A DNA stretch of 64,000 nt from an uncultured Bacteroidales bacterium (GTDB lineage Bacteria; Bacteroidota; Bacteroidia; Bacteroidales; UBA932), in contig UQMB01000009.1 in NCBI GenBank assembly GCA_900541925.1, positions 1 through 64,000 on the forward strand, written 5' to 3'. The notes under the pieces were generated by a model. That model made no database searches. It was not told the origin of the DNA and was given only the letters and a program-made list of their open reading frames with translations. Shown piece by piece: positions 50,140 through 60,260 of the stretch. A program made the translations under genes and the position numbers. The first letter of the stretch is position 1; each line of letters begins with the position of its first letter.

Positions 50140-52329
50140 AAGAAGGTCACGGGTGCTGCCGCCGACCCAAAGCTTATAGTCACCACTCTCCTGGGCGAAC
50201 TTCCCGTCCGCACGGAAGAACTCAAGATCCGAAGCCTTGATGGTGAAATCTATGGACGCGGACTCCCCGGCCTTGAGGAACACCTTGCGGAAGCCTTTGA
50301 GCTCCATCACCGGACGCGTCGTGCTGCCAACAAGGTCACGCACATAGACCTGCGCCACCTCGTTCCCGTCACGCGGCCCGCTGTTGGTGAGAGTCACGCG
50401 CAGCCTGACATCATCGCCCACAGCCACCGACGGAGTGAGCACCTCAAGCCCGCTGTAAGTGAATTCCGTGTATGACAGGCCGTCCCCGAATCCATAGAGC
50501 GGGCCGTTCGATGTGAACATGTACTTGGAGATGTATTTCTGCCCGGCATTGCTTTCCGTCTTGGCACGGCCGGTGCTCTTGTGGTTGTAGCGCATCGGGA
50601 GCTGCCCCACTTCATACGGGAAGGAGATGGTAAGTCTCCCGGATGGGTTGTAGTCACCGGAGAGGACATCGGCAAGCGCCGGTCCGGCCATCGTGCCGGG
50701 ATGCCAGGTGACAAGCAGGGCCTCGGCACGGGCAGCCTGGTCGGCTATGGTCATGCCGCGGCCTGTAACGAGCAGCACGACAAGCGGTTTCCCGGTCGCA
50801 GCCACCGCGTCAAAGAGTTCCCTCTGTGGTTCTGGAAGATCCAGGGAAGTAAGGCTCGCAGCCTCTCCGCTGCACTTGTTCGGCAGTCCCAGGGCCATCA
50901 GCACGACATCTGCACCGCGCGCCAGCGATACTGCCTGGGCCACACCGCCCGGAATCCTCTCCAGTGCCTTGCTGCCCTCGCAGCTGGTTATCCGCGCCTG
51001 CGGGAAACGCTTCCTCAGCCCGGACAGGAACGTCACCGTGCTGTCGCCCTCGCCGAAGCCGGACCAGGCCCCGAGCATCTCCCCACCATTGTCGGCAAAT
51101 GGTCCGATAAGAGCCAGGCGCTCCGTCCCGGAAAGCGGGAGAATTCCCCCGTCATTCTTCAGCAGCACCATGGACTTGCGGGCCACATCCCGGGCGATTT
51201 CTTTGTTCTCCGGGAGATACATCTCCGTTTTCCAGCGTCCGTTGCCGTATCTGTACGGATCCTCGAACAGTCCGAGCCTGTATTTCTGCAACAGTATCTC
51301 GCGGCACATGCGGTCCACAAGTTTTTCACTCACCAGGCCCTCCCGGACAAGCTCAGCCCCGTGCTCACGATAGCCGCTCAGGACCATCGCCATATTGAGG
51401 TGGGCGTTCATCGCCATGGCGGCCGCCTGCTTGTCATCCTCCGCCACGCCATGGTTGACCATCTCATATATCGAACTGTAATCCGACACCACGAAGCCGC
51501 GGAACCCGAGTTCACCTCGAAGCAGGTCATCCAGAAGCCAGCGATTGCCGGAAGCCGGAATCCCGTCAAAGTCATTGAATGAAGACATCACGCTGCCCGC
51601 ACCGGCATCGACGGCCGCCTTGTAAGGCGGGAGATAAAGATTGCGGAACATCATCTCCGACATGTCCACGGTGTTGTACTCCCGTCCCGCCTCAGCAGCG
51701 CCATAAGCCGCGAAATGCTTGACACATGCCAGAATCGTGGACGGATCCGAGAGGTCATCCCCCTGATAACCGGCCACCATGCTCTCGGCCACGCGGCTCC
51801 CGAGGTACGGATCCTCCCCGGCACCTTCCGACACCCTTCCCCAACGGGAATCCGCAGCCACATCACACATAGGAGAGAATGTCCACGGATAGCCATAGGC
51901 GGCAGCCTCCGAGGCGGCTACACGGGCATAATCGCGTATCGCATCCATATCCCAGGAAGAGGCCATCCCTATATTCTCCGGGAATACTATGCGGCAGCCA
52001 TGGATGATGTCATAGCCGAAAATGATAGGGATGCCGAGTCTTGAGCTGTCCACCGCCAGCCTCTGGTATCTCATAATCTCCTCGGAATCCCTGATACTCA
52101 ATATGGATCCCACGCTTCCCTCTTTTATCAGATCATCTATGTCCGATGCCTCTCCCCCGGGACCTGTCACCATCCCGCCATGGACTGCCATCTGACACAT
52201 CTGCCCTATCTTCTCTTCAAGAGTCATCCTGGACATCAGCCTGTCCACAAAAACTTGCTCTTCGCTGCGTCTGCCGCAAGATGCCACGGCAAGCAGCACC
52301 AGCGAAACTGTCAAAATCTGCTTTTTCAT
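50116..52329 (-). CDS. Glycoside hydrolase family 3 beta-glucosidase
   Basis: A 737-aa lipoprotein (MKKQILTVSLVLLAVASC) from the ATG at 52329. GH3 N-terminal TIM barrel: VDRLMSRMTLEEKIGQMCQ, PIIFGYDIIHGCRIVFP, RVSEGAGEDPYLGSRVA, KHFAAYGAAEAGREYNTVDMSE, and the nucleophile segment RGFVVSDYSSIYEMVNHG. C-terminal domain: VVLLVTGRGMTIAD and the fibronectin-III tail with GFRKVFLKAGESASIDF. It would release glucose from beta-glucans or cellobiose-like substrates in the periplasm. A much longer reading frame upstream is spurious. Confidence 0.92.
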   Translation of the reverse strand: MKKQILTVSLVLLAVASCGRRSEEQVFVDRLMSRMTLEEKIGQMCQMAVHGGMVTGPGGEASDIDDLIKEGSVGSILSIRDSEEIMRYQRLAVDSSRLGIPIIFGYDIIHGCRIVFPENIGMASSWDMDAIRDYARVAASEAAAYGYPWTFSPMCDVAADSRWGRVSEGAGEDPYLGSRVAESMVAGYQGDDLSDPSTILACVKHFAAYGAAEAGREYNTVDMSEMMFRNLYLPPYKAAVDAGAGSVMSSFNDFDGIPASGNRWLLDDLLRGELGFRGFVVSDYSSIYEMVNHGVAEDDKQAAAMAMNAHLNMAMVLSGYREHGAELVREGLVSEKLVDRMCREILLQKYRLGLFEDPYRYGNGRWKTEMYLPENKEIARDVARKSMVLLKNDGGILPLSGTERLALIGPFADNGGEMLGAWSGFGEGDSTVTFLSGLRKRFPQARITSCEGSKALERIPGGVAQAVSLARGADVVLMALGLPNKCSGEAASLTSLDLPEPQRELFDAVAATGKPLVVLLVTGRGMTIADQAARAEALLVTWHPGTMAGPALADVLSGDYNPSGRLTISFPYEVGQLPMRYNHKSTGRAKTESNAGQKYISKYMFTSNGPLYGFGDGLSYTEFTYSGLEVLTPSVAVGDDVRLRVTLTNSGPRDGNEVAQVYVRDLVGSTTRPVMELKGFRKVFLKAGESASIDFTIKASDLEFFRADGKFAQESGDYKLWVGGSTRDLLESSFTVR

Positions 52330-52467
52330 CGATGTGTGGTATTTTGTCGCAAGATAAGAAAAAACGATGGAACATCGGGATGCGCGAGAAATCCGCCGTT
52401 TCCGACGGCTCCCGTGCAACAAATGCAGGTGATAAGCGCATCTTCTCAAAGTAAAGACTTTACAGAT

Positions 52468-52998
52468 ATGAAGAAGACACTCCTGGCCGCATTGCTGACG
52501 ATTGCGGCCCTCACTTCCTGCACAAAAGAGGGTGCGAAGCTTTTCGAAGGCTACTACTCCTACAAACTCAGCGGCACCATCAGTCTGACTGCCGTCGCGG
52601 ACGCCGAAGCCACTGAAGAGAGCGGACCTGAGATCGCCCCAGACGAACTCACTCTCACTCTGGCCCCCGAAGCCGGACAGATGAACATACTCACGCGCGA
52701 CAGGAGCAACGGGGACATGGTCCTGACGATGAACGCCATAGGCGGAGATGTCACCACCATGCAGGCGAAAGCCGACGGCAACGACCTCGACATATCTCCG
52801 GTGAGCAAGCGGTTCACGCTGGAAATCACCGCAGGCAGCAAATCGTACACGGCCATGATCATCGGCACCGGCGAGAGGCTGGAAGACGTGGTCATCATCA
52901 AGTTCATTGCAGTGTCCGGCGAATACAACTACCTGGGACGCAAATATGAAGTGACAGACAGCAACATAACATGTGTAGCCAAATCCAACGGCCGATGA
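52468..52998 (+). CDS. Lipoprotein heading the efflux operon
   Basis: A 176-aa lipoprotein (MKKTLLAALLTIAALTSC, then TKEG). The segment YYSYKLSGTISLTAVADAEATEESG...LTLTLAPEAGQMNILTRDRSNGDMVLTMNAIGGDV looks like a lipocalin- or calycin-type beta barrel, but I do not recognise a family. The ATG at 52468 is the only one that gives a signal peptide. The next gene overlaps by ATGA, so it is cotranscribed with the RND pump. Confidence 0.7.
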   Translation: MKKTLLAALLTIAALTSCTKEGAKLFEGYYSYKLSGTISLTAVADAEATEESGPEIAPDELTLTLAPEAGQMNILTRDRSNGDMVLTMNAIGGDVTTMQAKADGNDLDISPVSKRFTLEITAGSKSYTAMIIGTGERLEDVVIIKFIAVSGEYNYLGRKYEVTDSNITCVAKSNGR

Positions 52999-54032
52999 AG
53001 ACAAGACTCATGCTGATTGCCGCGGCGGCATTGGCGATATGCGGCTGCAAAGGCAGGCCCGCGGACAGAAGCGGCACCCCGGCAAGAGAGGCCGTCCGCG
53101 TGGAAGTGATGAGGGTGCGAATGGACAGTTCGGCGACATCAAAGGCCTACGTGGCTACGGTGCAGGCCGGCAGGACAGTGCTGCTCTCGGCCAAGCACTC
53201 CGGCACCCTGTCTTCCCTGACAGTCAAGAAAGGCGACCGGGTCAAGGCCGGCCAGGCGCTTGCGCAGATAGAATCGCAGACGGTCAAAAGCAGCCATGAG
53301 ATGGCACACGCCACCCTTGATCAGGCCGAAGACGGATACCGCAGGGCGGAGCAGGTCTACAGGAGCGGGAGCATAGCCGAAGTCAAGATGGTGGAGATAA
53401 CGACGAAACTCAACCAAGCCAGAGCCGCAGCCGCGTCAGCAGACAAAGCGCTGGAAGACTGCACGATAAAGGCTCCGTTTGACGGATACGCGGACGATGT
53501 GTTCGCCGAGCAGGGAGTGGAACTTGACATTCTCAGCCCGGTCGTCAGGATAGTGGACCTGTCGTCATGCGAGATACATTTCTCCGTCCCGGAAGGCGAA
53601 GTGAAACGCCTCAGCGTCGGACAGGGCATAAGACTGGATGTCAGCGCCCTCGGCATCGAGGGGCTCAGAGGGAGAGTCAGATCCAAAGGCGTCAGCGCCT
53701 CTCCCCTCTCCCACTGCTATGACTGCATCGCCGTCCTCGACACCGCGCCCGAAGGGCTCATGCCGGGCATGGTGTGCAAACTCAGCCTCATAGAAGGCGT
53801 TTCTCCCCGGATTATAGTGCCCGCATCGGCGCTGCTCACCGGCTCGGGAGGCCGCTACCTCTGGCTGGCAAAAGACGGGAAAGCCGTCAAGAGAGCCGTC
53901 AAGACCGGAGGATTCTCCGGCAAGGGCATCGTGATTACAGATGGACTGGAAGAAGGTGACATGGTCATCACAGGAGGCTACCAGAAGGTCTCCAGCGGAA
54001 TGGAAGTCAAGGCAGAAGAGTCCCCGCGATGA
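52995..54032 (+). CDS. RND efflux periplasmic adaptor (MFP)
   Basis: A 345-aa lipoprotein (start at ATG 52995; lipobox ICGC). The HlyD/AcrA order is visible: a biotinyl-lipoyl half-motif (VLLSAKHSGTLSSLTVKKGDRVKAGQALAQIES), a helical hairpin with AHATLDQAEDGYRRAEQVYRSGSIAEVKMVEI, the return half CTIKAPFDGYADDVFAEQGVELD, and a beta barrel ending GDMVITGGYQKVSSGM. It links the pump to the outer-membrane channel. Confidence 0.9.
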   Translation: MKTRLMLIAAAALAICGCKGRPADRSGTPAREAVRVEVMRVRMDSSATSKAYVATVQAGRTVLLSAKHSGTLSSLTVKKGDRVKAGQALAQIESQTVKSSHEMAHATLDQAEDGYRRAEQVYRSGSIAEVKMVEITTKLNQARAAAASADKALEDCTIKAPFDGYADDVFAEQGVELDILSPVVRIVDLSSCEIHFSVPEGEVKRLSVGQGIRLDVSALGIEGLRGRVRSKGVSASPLSHCYDCIAVLDTAPEGLMPGMVCKLSLIEGVSPRIIVPASALLTGSGGRYLWLAKDGKAVKRAVKTGGFSGKGIVITDGLEEGDMVITGGYQKVSSGMEVKAEESPR

Positions 54033-57000
54033 AGAAAGAGAAGAAGTCACTGATAGACGGAGTCATACGGTATAAGAATATCGTATATCTTATACTCGTG
54101 ATGCTGGTGGCCGTCGGCATCTGGGGCATCAGCAACATGAACAAGGACGAATTCCCGACCTTCGAGCTGACCCAGGGCCTCGTGGCCGCAGTCTATCCCG
54201 GGGCCTCGTCGCAGGAAGTCGAGCAGCAGGTGGCGAAGCCCCTGGAAGAGCTGCTCCTCTCGATGAAGGAAATCAACCGCAAGAACCTCAGGATCATCTC
54301 CAGGGACGGAATGTGCTACATCTACGCCGACCTCACCTCGCCGATAAGCAAGAAAGACGAAGTCTGGTCCAAGATCCGCCTCAAGCTCAACGAAACCAAG
54401 GCGACACTGCCTCCCGGAGTGCTGGCGCTGATAGTGATGGATGACTTCTCCGCCATTTCATCAAGCCTCATCGCCCTCGAATCGGACGACAAGGGTTATG
54501 TCGAGATGAAAGAGTACGCGGACAGGCTCGCCGACAAGCTGAGGGGGATACCGGAGATGGCGGCCGTCAAGATTTATGGCGACCAGAGCGAGGAGATTGC
54601 CGTGACCCTCGATCTGGAGCGGCTCTCCGCCTACGGGATCAGCCCTTCTTCGCTCACACTCGGCTACCAGACATCCACCCTTCAGGTACCGAGCGGCAAT
54701 TTCGAGACATCGTACACCGACTCTCCCATCCATGTCAGCAGCCTGGCGGGTGACGAGCAGGAGATAGCGGAACGCATAGTCTACAGCGACCCCGCCGGCA
54801 ACATCATCCGGCTTGCAGACATAGCCACAGTGGAGAGAAGGCTCAAGAAAGCCGGCTCGCTGGTGGAATACAACGGCGCCGCAGCCCTGATACTCTCCGT
54901 CGAGATGCGCCCGGACAATGACATCGTCGCGTTCGGCAAGGATCTGGACAGGGTTCTGGCAGACTACGAAAAGACCCTGCCTGACAGCGTCAAGCTCTCC
55001 CGCATCACGGACCAGCCCAAGGTCGTGGGGACATCGGTGTTCTCGTTTCTCCGTGACCTGGTCATCTCGATACTCGTCGTCATCTTCGTGATGCTGATGC
55101 TCTTCCCGATGCGCTCAGCGCTCATCGCAAGTTCCGGAGTTCCCGTGTGCACCGCCGTGGCCCTCGCCATCATGTACCTGACAGGCATAGACCTCAACAC
55201 CGTGACGCTCGCCGCCCTGATTGTCGTGCTGGGCATGATAGTGGACGACTCCATCATCACGATGGACGGCTACATGGACCATCTCGGACGGGGCAAGACG
55301 CGCCTGGACGCCGCCAAGGACAGTTTCCACGAGCTCATCACCCCGATGGCGATGGCGACCACTTCCATCAGCCTGATGTTCTTCCCCACCCTGGGGATCA
55401 TCACCGGCTATCTCGGAGACTTCGTACAGCTGTTCCCGTGGGTGATAGCCATCGCCCTGATGACCTCCCTGGCATACGCCGCCTTCGTGGTACCGTCCCT
55501 TGAGACACGCTTCATCTCGGAAGCGCGCCCGAGCGGCAGCAATGTCATCACCAGGGCTCAGAACAAGTTCTTCGGCTGGATACAGAATGCCTACGACAAG
55601 GCCCAGGACTTCTGTTTCCGTTTCCCTAAACTCACCATCCTCGCCGGCGTCGGAGCCATCGCGCTCGGGCTGCTCATGTTCAGCCGGCTCAATGTCCAGA
55701 TGATGCCTATGGCGGACCGGGACTTTTTTGCCGTGGAGGTCAACCTCGGGAGCGACGCACGGCTCTCCGAGACACGCGAGGTTGTGGACTCCCTGCAAAG
55801 GATGATGTTGCATGACAAGAGGATAGAGTCCGTGACCTCCTTCATCGGGAGCAGCGCCCCGCGCTTCAACGCCACATACGCCCCGTCCCTGCCGTCCGAG
55901 AGTTTCGCGCAGCTGATAGTCAACACCTCATCCACCAACGCCACCAAGGAGCTCCTCCCCATATTCGAGGAGAAATACGAACACTATTTCCCGCATGCCC
56001 TGATACGCATCAAGCAGATGGACTATCAGGGAGCGCTGCCCGTGGAGATAATGGTCAAGGGAGAGGATCAGGATGCCATCAAGGAAGTGGCCGACACGGT
56101 CCTCGGATACATGCGCACGCTCGGTGACGAACTCAAGTGGGTACACAGCACTTCGGACGACTGCATAAGCTGTGTGGAAGTGAGGCTCGACCCGACGGAG
56201 TCCGCGCGGCTGGGTGTCAACAAGGCCATGACCTCGCTCGCTCTCGCCGGGGCGTTCGACGGACAGAGCCTCGCGTCCGTATGGGAAGGCGACAAGAAGA
56301 TTCCCGTGAATCTGTACAGCAGTTCCGTCTCGGAAGACATGGGCTACGAGGCTATCGGCGACCTGATGGTCGCCACTTCGGTGCCCGGCGTCTATGTGCC
56401 CCTGCGTCAAGTGGCCGACATAGAACCGGCTTTCGGACCGTCCCAGCGGACACGCTACGCCGGAGAGGAGGCCGTGATACTCTCCGCCGACATGAAATAC
56501 CTCAAGAGCCAGCCGGTGTCGATGGCGAAGATCAAAAGCTTCATCTCCACACTCGACCTGCCCGAAGGGGTCAGCATCGAATACGGCGGGATGTCCGCCA
56601 CCAACACGGCCGTGATCCCGGAGATCGCGCTCAGTTTCATCTGCGCGGTGTTGGTGCTCTTCTTCTTCCTGGTGTTCCACTTCAAGAAGATCTCCCTCGC
56701 CATATTGACCATAGTGCTGAGTTCCCTCTGCCTGTTCGGGGCCTTCTTCGGCCTCTGGATTTTCGGTCTGGATTTCAGCATAACCGCCGTGCTCGGGCTG
56801 ATCAGCCTGGTCGGCATCATCGTGCGCAACGGTATAATAATGTTCGAGTACGCCGAGCAGCTGCGTTTCGAGGAAGGTCTGGCTGTCAAGGAGGCGGCGA
56901 TGCTCGCCGGCAAGCGCAGGATGAGGCCTATCTTCCTGACTTCGGCCACCACGGCCCTGGGAGTGCTGCCGATGATCATCAGCGGCGACCTCCTCTGGCT

Positions 57001-57124
57001 TCCGCTCGGAGTGGTGATCTGCTTCGGCACGATGCTCTCGGTATTTCTGATCACTTTGATAATGCCTGTCTCCTACTGGCGGATTTTTATCCGTGACAGG
57101 CGCCCCAAGAAGGAGGTGGAATGA
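54029..57124 (+). CDS. RND-family efflux permease
   Basis: A 1031-aa protein with twelve predicted membrane segments and two large periplasmic loops. The N-terminal segment VYLILVMLVAVGIWGISNMNKDEFPTFE and the TM4 proton-relay motif LGMIVDDSIITMDGYM are typical of HAE/RND pumps. ALGVLPMIISGDLLWLPLGVVICFGTMLSV closes the C-terminal bundle. Overlaps both neighbours (ATGA and ATGATG). Substrate unknown. Confidence 0.92.
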   Translation: MKKEKKSLIDGVIRYKNIVYLILVMLVAVGIWGISNMNKDEFPTFELTQGLVAAVYPGASSQEVEQQVAKPLEELLLSMKEINRKNLRIISRDGMCYIYADLTSPISKKDEVWSKIRLKLNETKATLPPGVLALIVMDDFSAISSSLIALESDDKGYVEMKEYADRLADKLRGIPEMAAVKIYGDQSEEIAVTLDLERLSAYGISPSSLTLGYQTSTLQVPSGNFETSYTDSPIHVSSLAGDEQEIAERIVYSDPAGNIIRLADIATVERRLKKAGSLVEYNGAAALILSVEMRPDNDIVAFGKDLDRVLADYEKTLPDSVKLSRITDQPKVVGTSVFSFLRDLVISILVVIFVMLMLFPMRSALIASSGVPVCTAVALAIMYLTGIDLNTVTLAALIVVLGMIVDDSIITMDGYMDHLGRGKTRLDAAKDSFHELITPMAMATTSISLMFFPTLGIITGYLGDFVQLFPWVIAIALMTSLAYAAFVVPSLETRFISEARPSGSNVITRAQNKFFGWIQNAYDKAQDFCFRFPKLTILAGVGAIALGLLMFSRLNVQMMPMADRDFFAVEVNLGSDARLSETREVVDSLQRMMLHDKRIESVTSFIGSSAPRFNATYAPSLPSESFAQLIVNTSSTNATKELLPIFEEKYEHYFPHALIRIKQMDYQGALPVEIMVKGEDQDAIKEVADTVLGYMRTLGDELKWVHSTSDDCISCVEVRLDPTESARLGVNKAMTSLALAGAFDGQSLASVWEGDKKIPVNLYSSSVSEDMGYEAIGDLMVATSVPGVYVPLRQVADIEPAFGPSQRTRYAGEEAVILSADMKYLKSQPVSMAKIKSFISTLDLPEGVSIEYGGMSATNTAVIPEIALSFICAVLVLFFFLVFHFKKISLAILTIVLSSLCLFGAFFGLWIFGLDFSITAVLGLISLVGIIVRNGIIMFEYAEQLRFEEGLAVKEAAMLAGKRRMRPIFLTSATTALGVLPMIISGDLLWLPLGVVICFGTMLSVFLITLIMPVSYWRIFIRDRRPKKEVE

Positions 57125-58518
57125 TGAAAAAGACAATCGTGATACTCGCCGCGCTCATCTCCCTGCAGGCGGCCGCCCAGGAAGTCTGTCTGACTCTGGA
57201 AGAATGCCGGCAGATGGCCCTGTCCCAGAGCAGCCGGGCCGTAAACGCAAGACTTGACATACAGGCGGCACAGCTCCTCCGGCAGGAGGCGCTTGCCGAA
57301 TACTTCCCGAGGATAAGCGTGATGTCGCTCGGCTTCCACTCGCTTGACCCCATGATCAAGATCGGCCTCAAGGACCTGCTCGGCAACAATGACTTGAGCA
57401 ACAATCTCCAGACCCTCGTGGACAGCTACGCGACGATGTACGGATTCAGCCCGTACTACAGCGCGCTCCAAAGCGCCTACGGTGCATCTGTCAGCGTCAT
57501 GCAGCCCATATACGCCGGTGGCAGGATAGTGACCGGCAACCGGCTCGCCGCCCTCGGGGTCGAAGCCGCCACGCTCAAGCAGAAGGTCCAGGAACGCAAG
57601 AGCAGGGAGGATACGGACGAGCTCTTCTGGCAGGTCATCTCCCTCGAAGAGAAGCAGCGCACCCTGGACGGGTTCGTGCAGCTGCTCGACACACTCTGCA
57701 AAGACGCCGGTGCAGCATACGGCGCCGGACTCATGACGGAGAACGACCTCCTGCAGGCGAGGCTCAAGCGCAACGAGCTTCGCACGGCAGGAGTGAAGAT
57801 ACGCAACGGCATAAGGCTCAGCAGGATGAATCTTTTCAACGCCATCGGGCAGGACTACTGCATCGTGCAGGGAGCGGCGAGCGCGGACAAGCCTTATATC
57901 GACTCCATCATGCTTGACGGGCAGGAGGGGGAACTGCCGCCTCCTGAGAATTTCTACATCGACGAGGAGAAAGTGGCCGCATCAATGGAGGAAGTCCGTC
58001 TGCTTGAACTCAATGTGGAATCCAAGCGTCTGGAGAAGAGAATGGCTATGGGCAGCACGCTGCCGCAACTGGCCGTGGGAGCCACATACGGGTATTCCCG
58101 CACCATCGGAGAAGGCAACTTCAACGGAGCCGCTTTCGCCACCCTGCAGATACCCCTCTCCGACTGGTGGAAGACATCCAGGAAACTGAGAAGACTCCAG
58201 CTGGAAGTGGACAAGTCCGAAAGCGACAGAGCCCTGATGGACAAGCAGATACTTCTGCTCGTGCGCAAAAGCTGGCTTGACCTCGGCGCGGCATGGGAGG
58301 AATACTGCCTGTCCTCCGAGTCCGTGCAGATGGCAGGGAACTCCCTGAAAAGCAGTCGCAGCCACTTTGATGCCGGGCTGGTGCCTATGTCAGAGCTGCT
58401 GCAGGCCCAGGCCACGCTCCAGCAGGCGCAGGATGCGCAGACCGACGCCCGCACATCATATCTGAAAGCGCTGAGGACTTGGCAGGATATTTCTTATCTT
58501 TGTAGTTCTGAGAACTGA
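57121..58518 (+). CDS. TolC-family outer-membrane efflux protein
   Basis: A 465-aa outer-membrane factor with signal peptide (MMKKTIVILAALISLQAAAQ). Long coiled-coil repeats follow: LTLEECRQMALSQSSRAVNARLDIQAAQLLRQEALAEYFPRIS at the start, and SLKSSRSHFDAGLVPMSELLQAQATLQQAQDAQTDARTSYLKALRTWQ near the end. It completes the tripartite pump. The last codons contain the -7 box for the following gene. Confidence 0.92.
   Translation: MMKKTIVILAALISLQAAAQEVCLTLEECRQMALSQSSRAVNARLDIQAAQLLRQEALAEYFPRISVMSLGFHSLDPMIKIGLKDLLGNNDLSNNLQTLVDSYATMYGFSPYYSALQSAYGASVSVMQPIYAGGRIVTGNRLAALGVEAATLKQKVQERKSREDTDELFWQVISLEEKQRTLDGFVQLLDTLCKDAGAAYGAGLMTENDLLQARLKRNELRTAGVKIRNGIRLSRMNLFNAIGQDYCIVQGAASADKPYIDSIMLDGQEGELPPPENFYIDEEKVAASMEEVRLLELNVESKRLEKRMAMGSTLPQLAVGATYGYSRTIGEGNFNGAAFATLQIPLSDWWKTSRKLRRLQLEVDKSESDRALMDKQILLLVRKSWLDLGAAWEEYCLSSESVQMAGNSLKSSRSHFDAGLVPMSELLQAQATLQQAQDAQTDARTSYLKALRTWQDISYLCSSEN
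58495..58502 (+). promoter_or_regulatory. -7 box for the MscS-like gene
   Basis: TATCTTTG inside the 3' end of the TolC-like gene, 21 nt ahead of the ATG at 58524. The -33 is unclear. Confidence 0.45.
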
Positions 58519-58523
58519 AACAC

Positions 58524-59459
58524 ATGCATATTTTTCCATTACAGGTAGCGGCACCGACAGTTGAAGAAATCGCGGTGCGTGCAGACTCGGCCAAGGTGAC
58601 CCTCGAGGAATTCGCCGAGAACCTCGCAAAAGACCCGAGCACCACCCTGCAGAGGCTCGGACAGGAAGCCATCCAGTTCGGCCTCAAGATTCTGGCGGCC
58701 ATCCTGATCTATCTCATCGGAGCCTGGATCATCAAGAAAATCAAGAAGATGCTCGCTTCGATGTTCGTAAGGAAGAAGACGGACAAGGCCTTGGCTTCGT
58801 TCGTCACGAGCCTCACCACTATCACCCTGACCATCCTGCTGATCACGATAACCATCGGCACGCTCGGCATCAACACCACCTCGTTCGCCGCACTCCTGGC
58901 AGCCGGCGGTATGGCCATCGGTATGGCAATGAGCGGCACGGTGCAGAATTTCGCCGGAGGCATCATGATCCTGGCGTTCAAGCCGTTCAAGGCCGGGGAC
59001 TTCATCGAGGCCCAGGGGTATTCCGGCACGGTGAGCGCCGTCTCCATCACAAGCACCAGTCTCACGACTCCGGACAACAGGGTCGTCATCATACCGAACG
59101 GAGCCCTTTTCAACGGGAATATCAACAACTACTCCGCCAAACCGATAAGGCGTATAGAGTGGAATGTGAGCGTAGAGTACGGCACTGACGCGAAGTTGTG
59201 CGCGGACAGGCTTCTCGAACTGGTCAAGGCGGACGGCAGGATACTGGGCAGCTCCGTCAAGGGGGCGGCGGACCCTTATGTCGTGCTCGCCAGCCTCGGG
59301 GACAGCGCCGTGATATTCACCGTGCGCGCATGGACCAACACTTCCGACTATTGGGATGTCCTGTATGACTACAACACCGCCGTCTACAATGAACTGCCGA
59401 AAATCGGCATCGAATTCCCTTATCCGCAGATGGACATCCACCTGCATCAGGACTCATAG
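58524..59459 (+). CDS. MscS-family mechanosensitive channel
   Basis: A 311-aa protein. Three membrane segments: LKILAAILIYLIGAWIIKKI (about 52-71), an SFVTSLTTITLTILLITITIGTLGI helix, and the pore helix SFAALLAAGGMAIGMAMSGTVQNFAGGIMIL. The MscS beta domain with FKAGDFIEAQGYSGTVSAVSITSTSLTTPDNRVVIIPNGALFNGNINNYS follows. It releases osmolytes on hypo-osmotic shock. It converges with and overlaps the TauE/SafE gene by 6 bp. Confidence 0.93.
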   Translation: MHIFPLQVAAPTVEEIAVRADSAKVTLEEFAENLAKDPSTTLQRLGQEAIQFGLKILAAILIYLIGAWIIKKIKKMLASMFVRKKTDKALASFVTSLTTITLTILLITITIGTLGINTTSFAALLAAGGMAIGMAMSGTVQNFAGGIMILAFKPFKAGDFIEAQGYSGTVSAVSITSTSLTTPDNRVVIIPNGALFNGNINNYSAKPIRRIEWNVSVEYGTDAKLCADRLLELVKADGRILGSSVKGAADPYVVLASLGDSAVIFTVRAWTNTSDYWDVLYDYNTAVYNELPKIGIEFPYPQMDIHLHQDS

Positions 59460-60200
59460 GATCATGGCCACGACGCCGGAGAGCCCCAGAAAAGCATAGA
59501 CTATCTTCCGGAGGGCCTCTATCCTGATCTTGTCAAACAGCCTCGCCCCTATCCAAAGGCCTGCCAGCACTGCCGGCACGCCTACAAGCCATCCCTCCAG
59601 GACTTCCGGCGTGACAAGCCCGGCCAGTGCGCGGAAAAGGGACATCATCAGGTTGCCGGAGAAGAAATACCACTGCGTGAGCGCGATGTACTCCATCTTG
59701 CCGGAAGCGGCTGACATGAAGTAGATTATGGCCGGCGGGCCCTGCATCGAAAACATGCCGCCCATCATCCCTGACAGGGTTCCCAGCCCCACCTGCAGAG
59801 GCATAGTCGGGCGTATGTGGATCCTCTCGCTCAAGAAGAAGAAATAAAGGCTTATACAGATCAGGACAAGCCCGAGTATGTGCTTGAGGTTGCCGCCATC
59901 CACTTTGGTCACGATATGGACGGCAAAAAAGGACACTACAAGGAAGGTGAAGAGTATCGGAAGGAGCTTCTTCCACGGCACATACTTGACTGTGCGGATG
60001 GCCGGCAGCATGGCCGTGACCAACGCGAGCAGGCCGGAAAGCGCCGTCGCCTCCCCGTAGGACGGCAGCAGGTACGGGAACATCGTCATCACTATGATTC
60101 CGAAGCCGAAGCCGGTGACGCGCTGCACGCCGCTGGCCAGCAGTGTGAACAGAAACAGGATTATGATGTTTGACAATTCCACGACTTCTGCAAATATCAT
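59454..60200 (-). CDS. Sulfite exporter TauE/SafE-family permease
   Basis: A 248-aa polytopic protein with about seven membrane segments. Motifs: IILFLFTLLASGVQRVTGFGFGIIVMTMFPYLLPSYGEATALSGLL and GLGTLSGMMGGMFSMQGPPAIIYF, the two TauE/SafE repeats. In other organisms family members export sulfite, sulfoacetate or related C2 sulfonates; the substrate is not known here. No sulfur genes are adjacent. Confidence 0.88.
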   Translation of the reverse strand: MIFAEVVELSNIIILFLFTLLASGVQRVTGFGFGIIVMTMFPYLLPSYGEATALSGLLALVTAMLPAIRTVKYVPWKKLLPILFTFLVVSFFAVHIVTKVDGGNLKHILGLVLICISLYFFFLSERIHIRPTMPLQVGLGTLSGMMGGMFSMQGPPAIIYFMSAASGKMEYIALTQWYFFSGNLMMSLFRALAGLVTPEVLEGWLVGVPAVLAGLWIGARLFDKIRIEALRKIVYAFLGLSGVVAMIL

Positions 60201-60260
60201 AATTTATTCGTATCTTGCAGTGATTTTTCGCACAAAATTTTTTAACCAGTCATACACACA

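Noticed and set aside
55928..57136. 402-aa minus-strand frame
   Set aside because: Antisense to the RND permease; its codon pattern is that of the complement.
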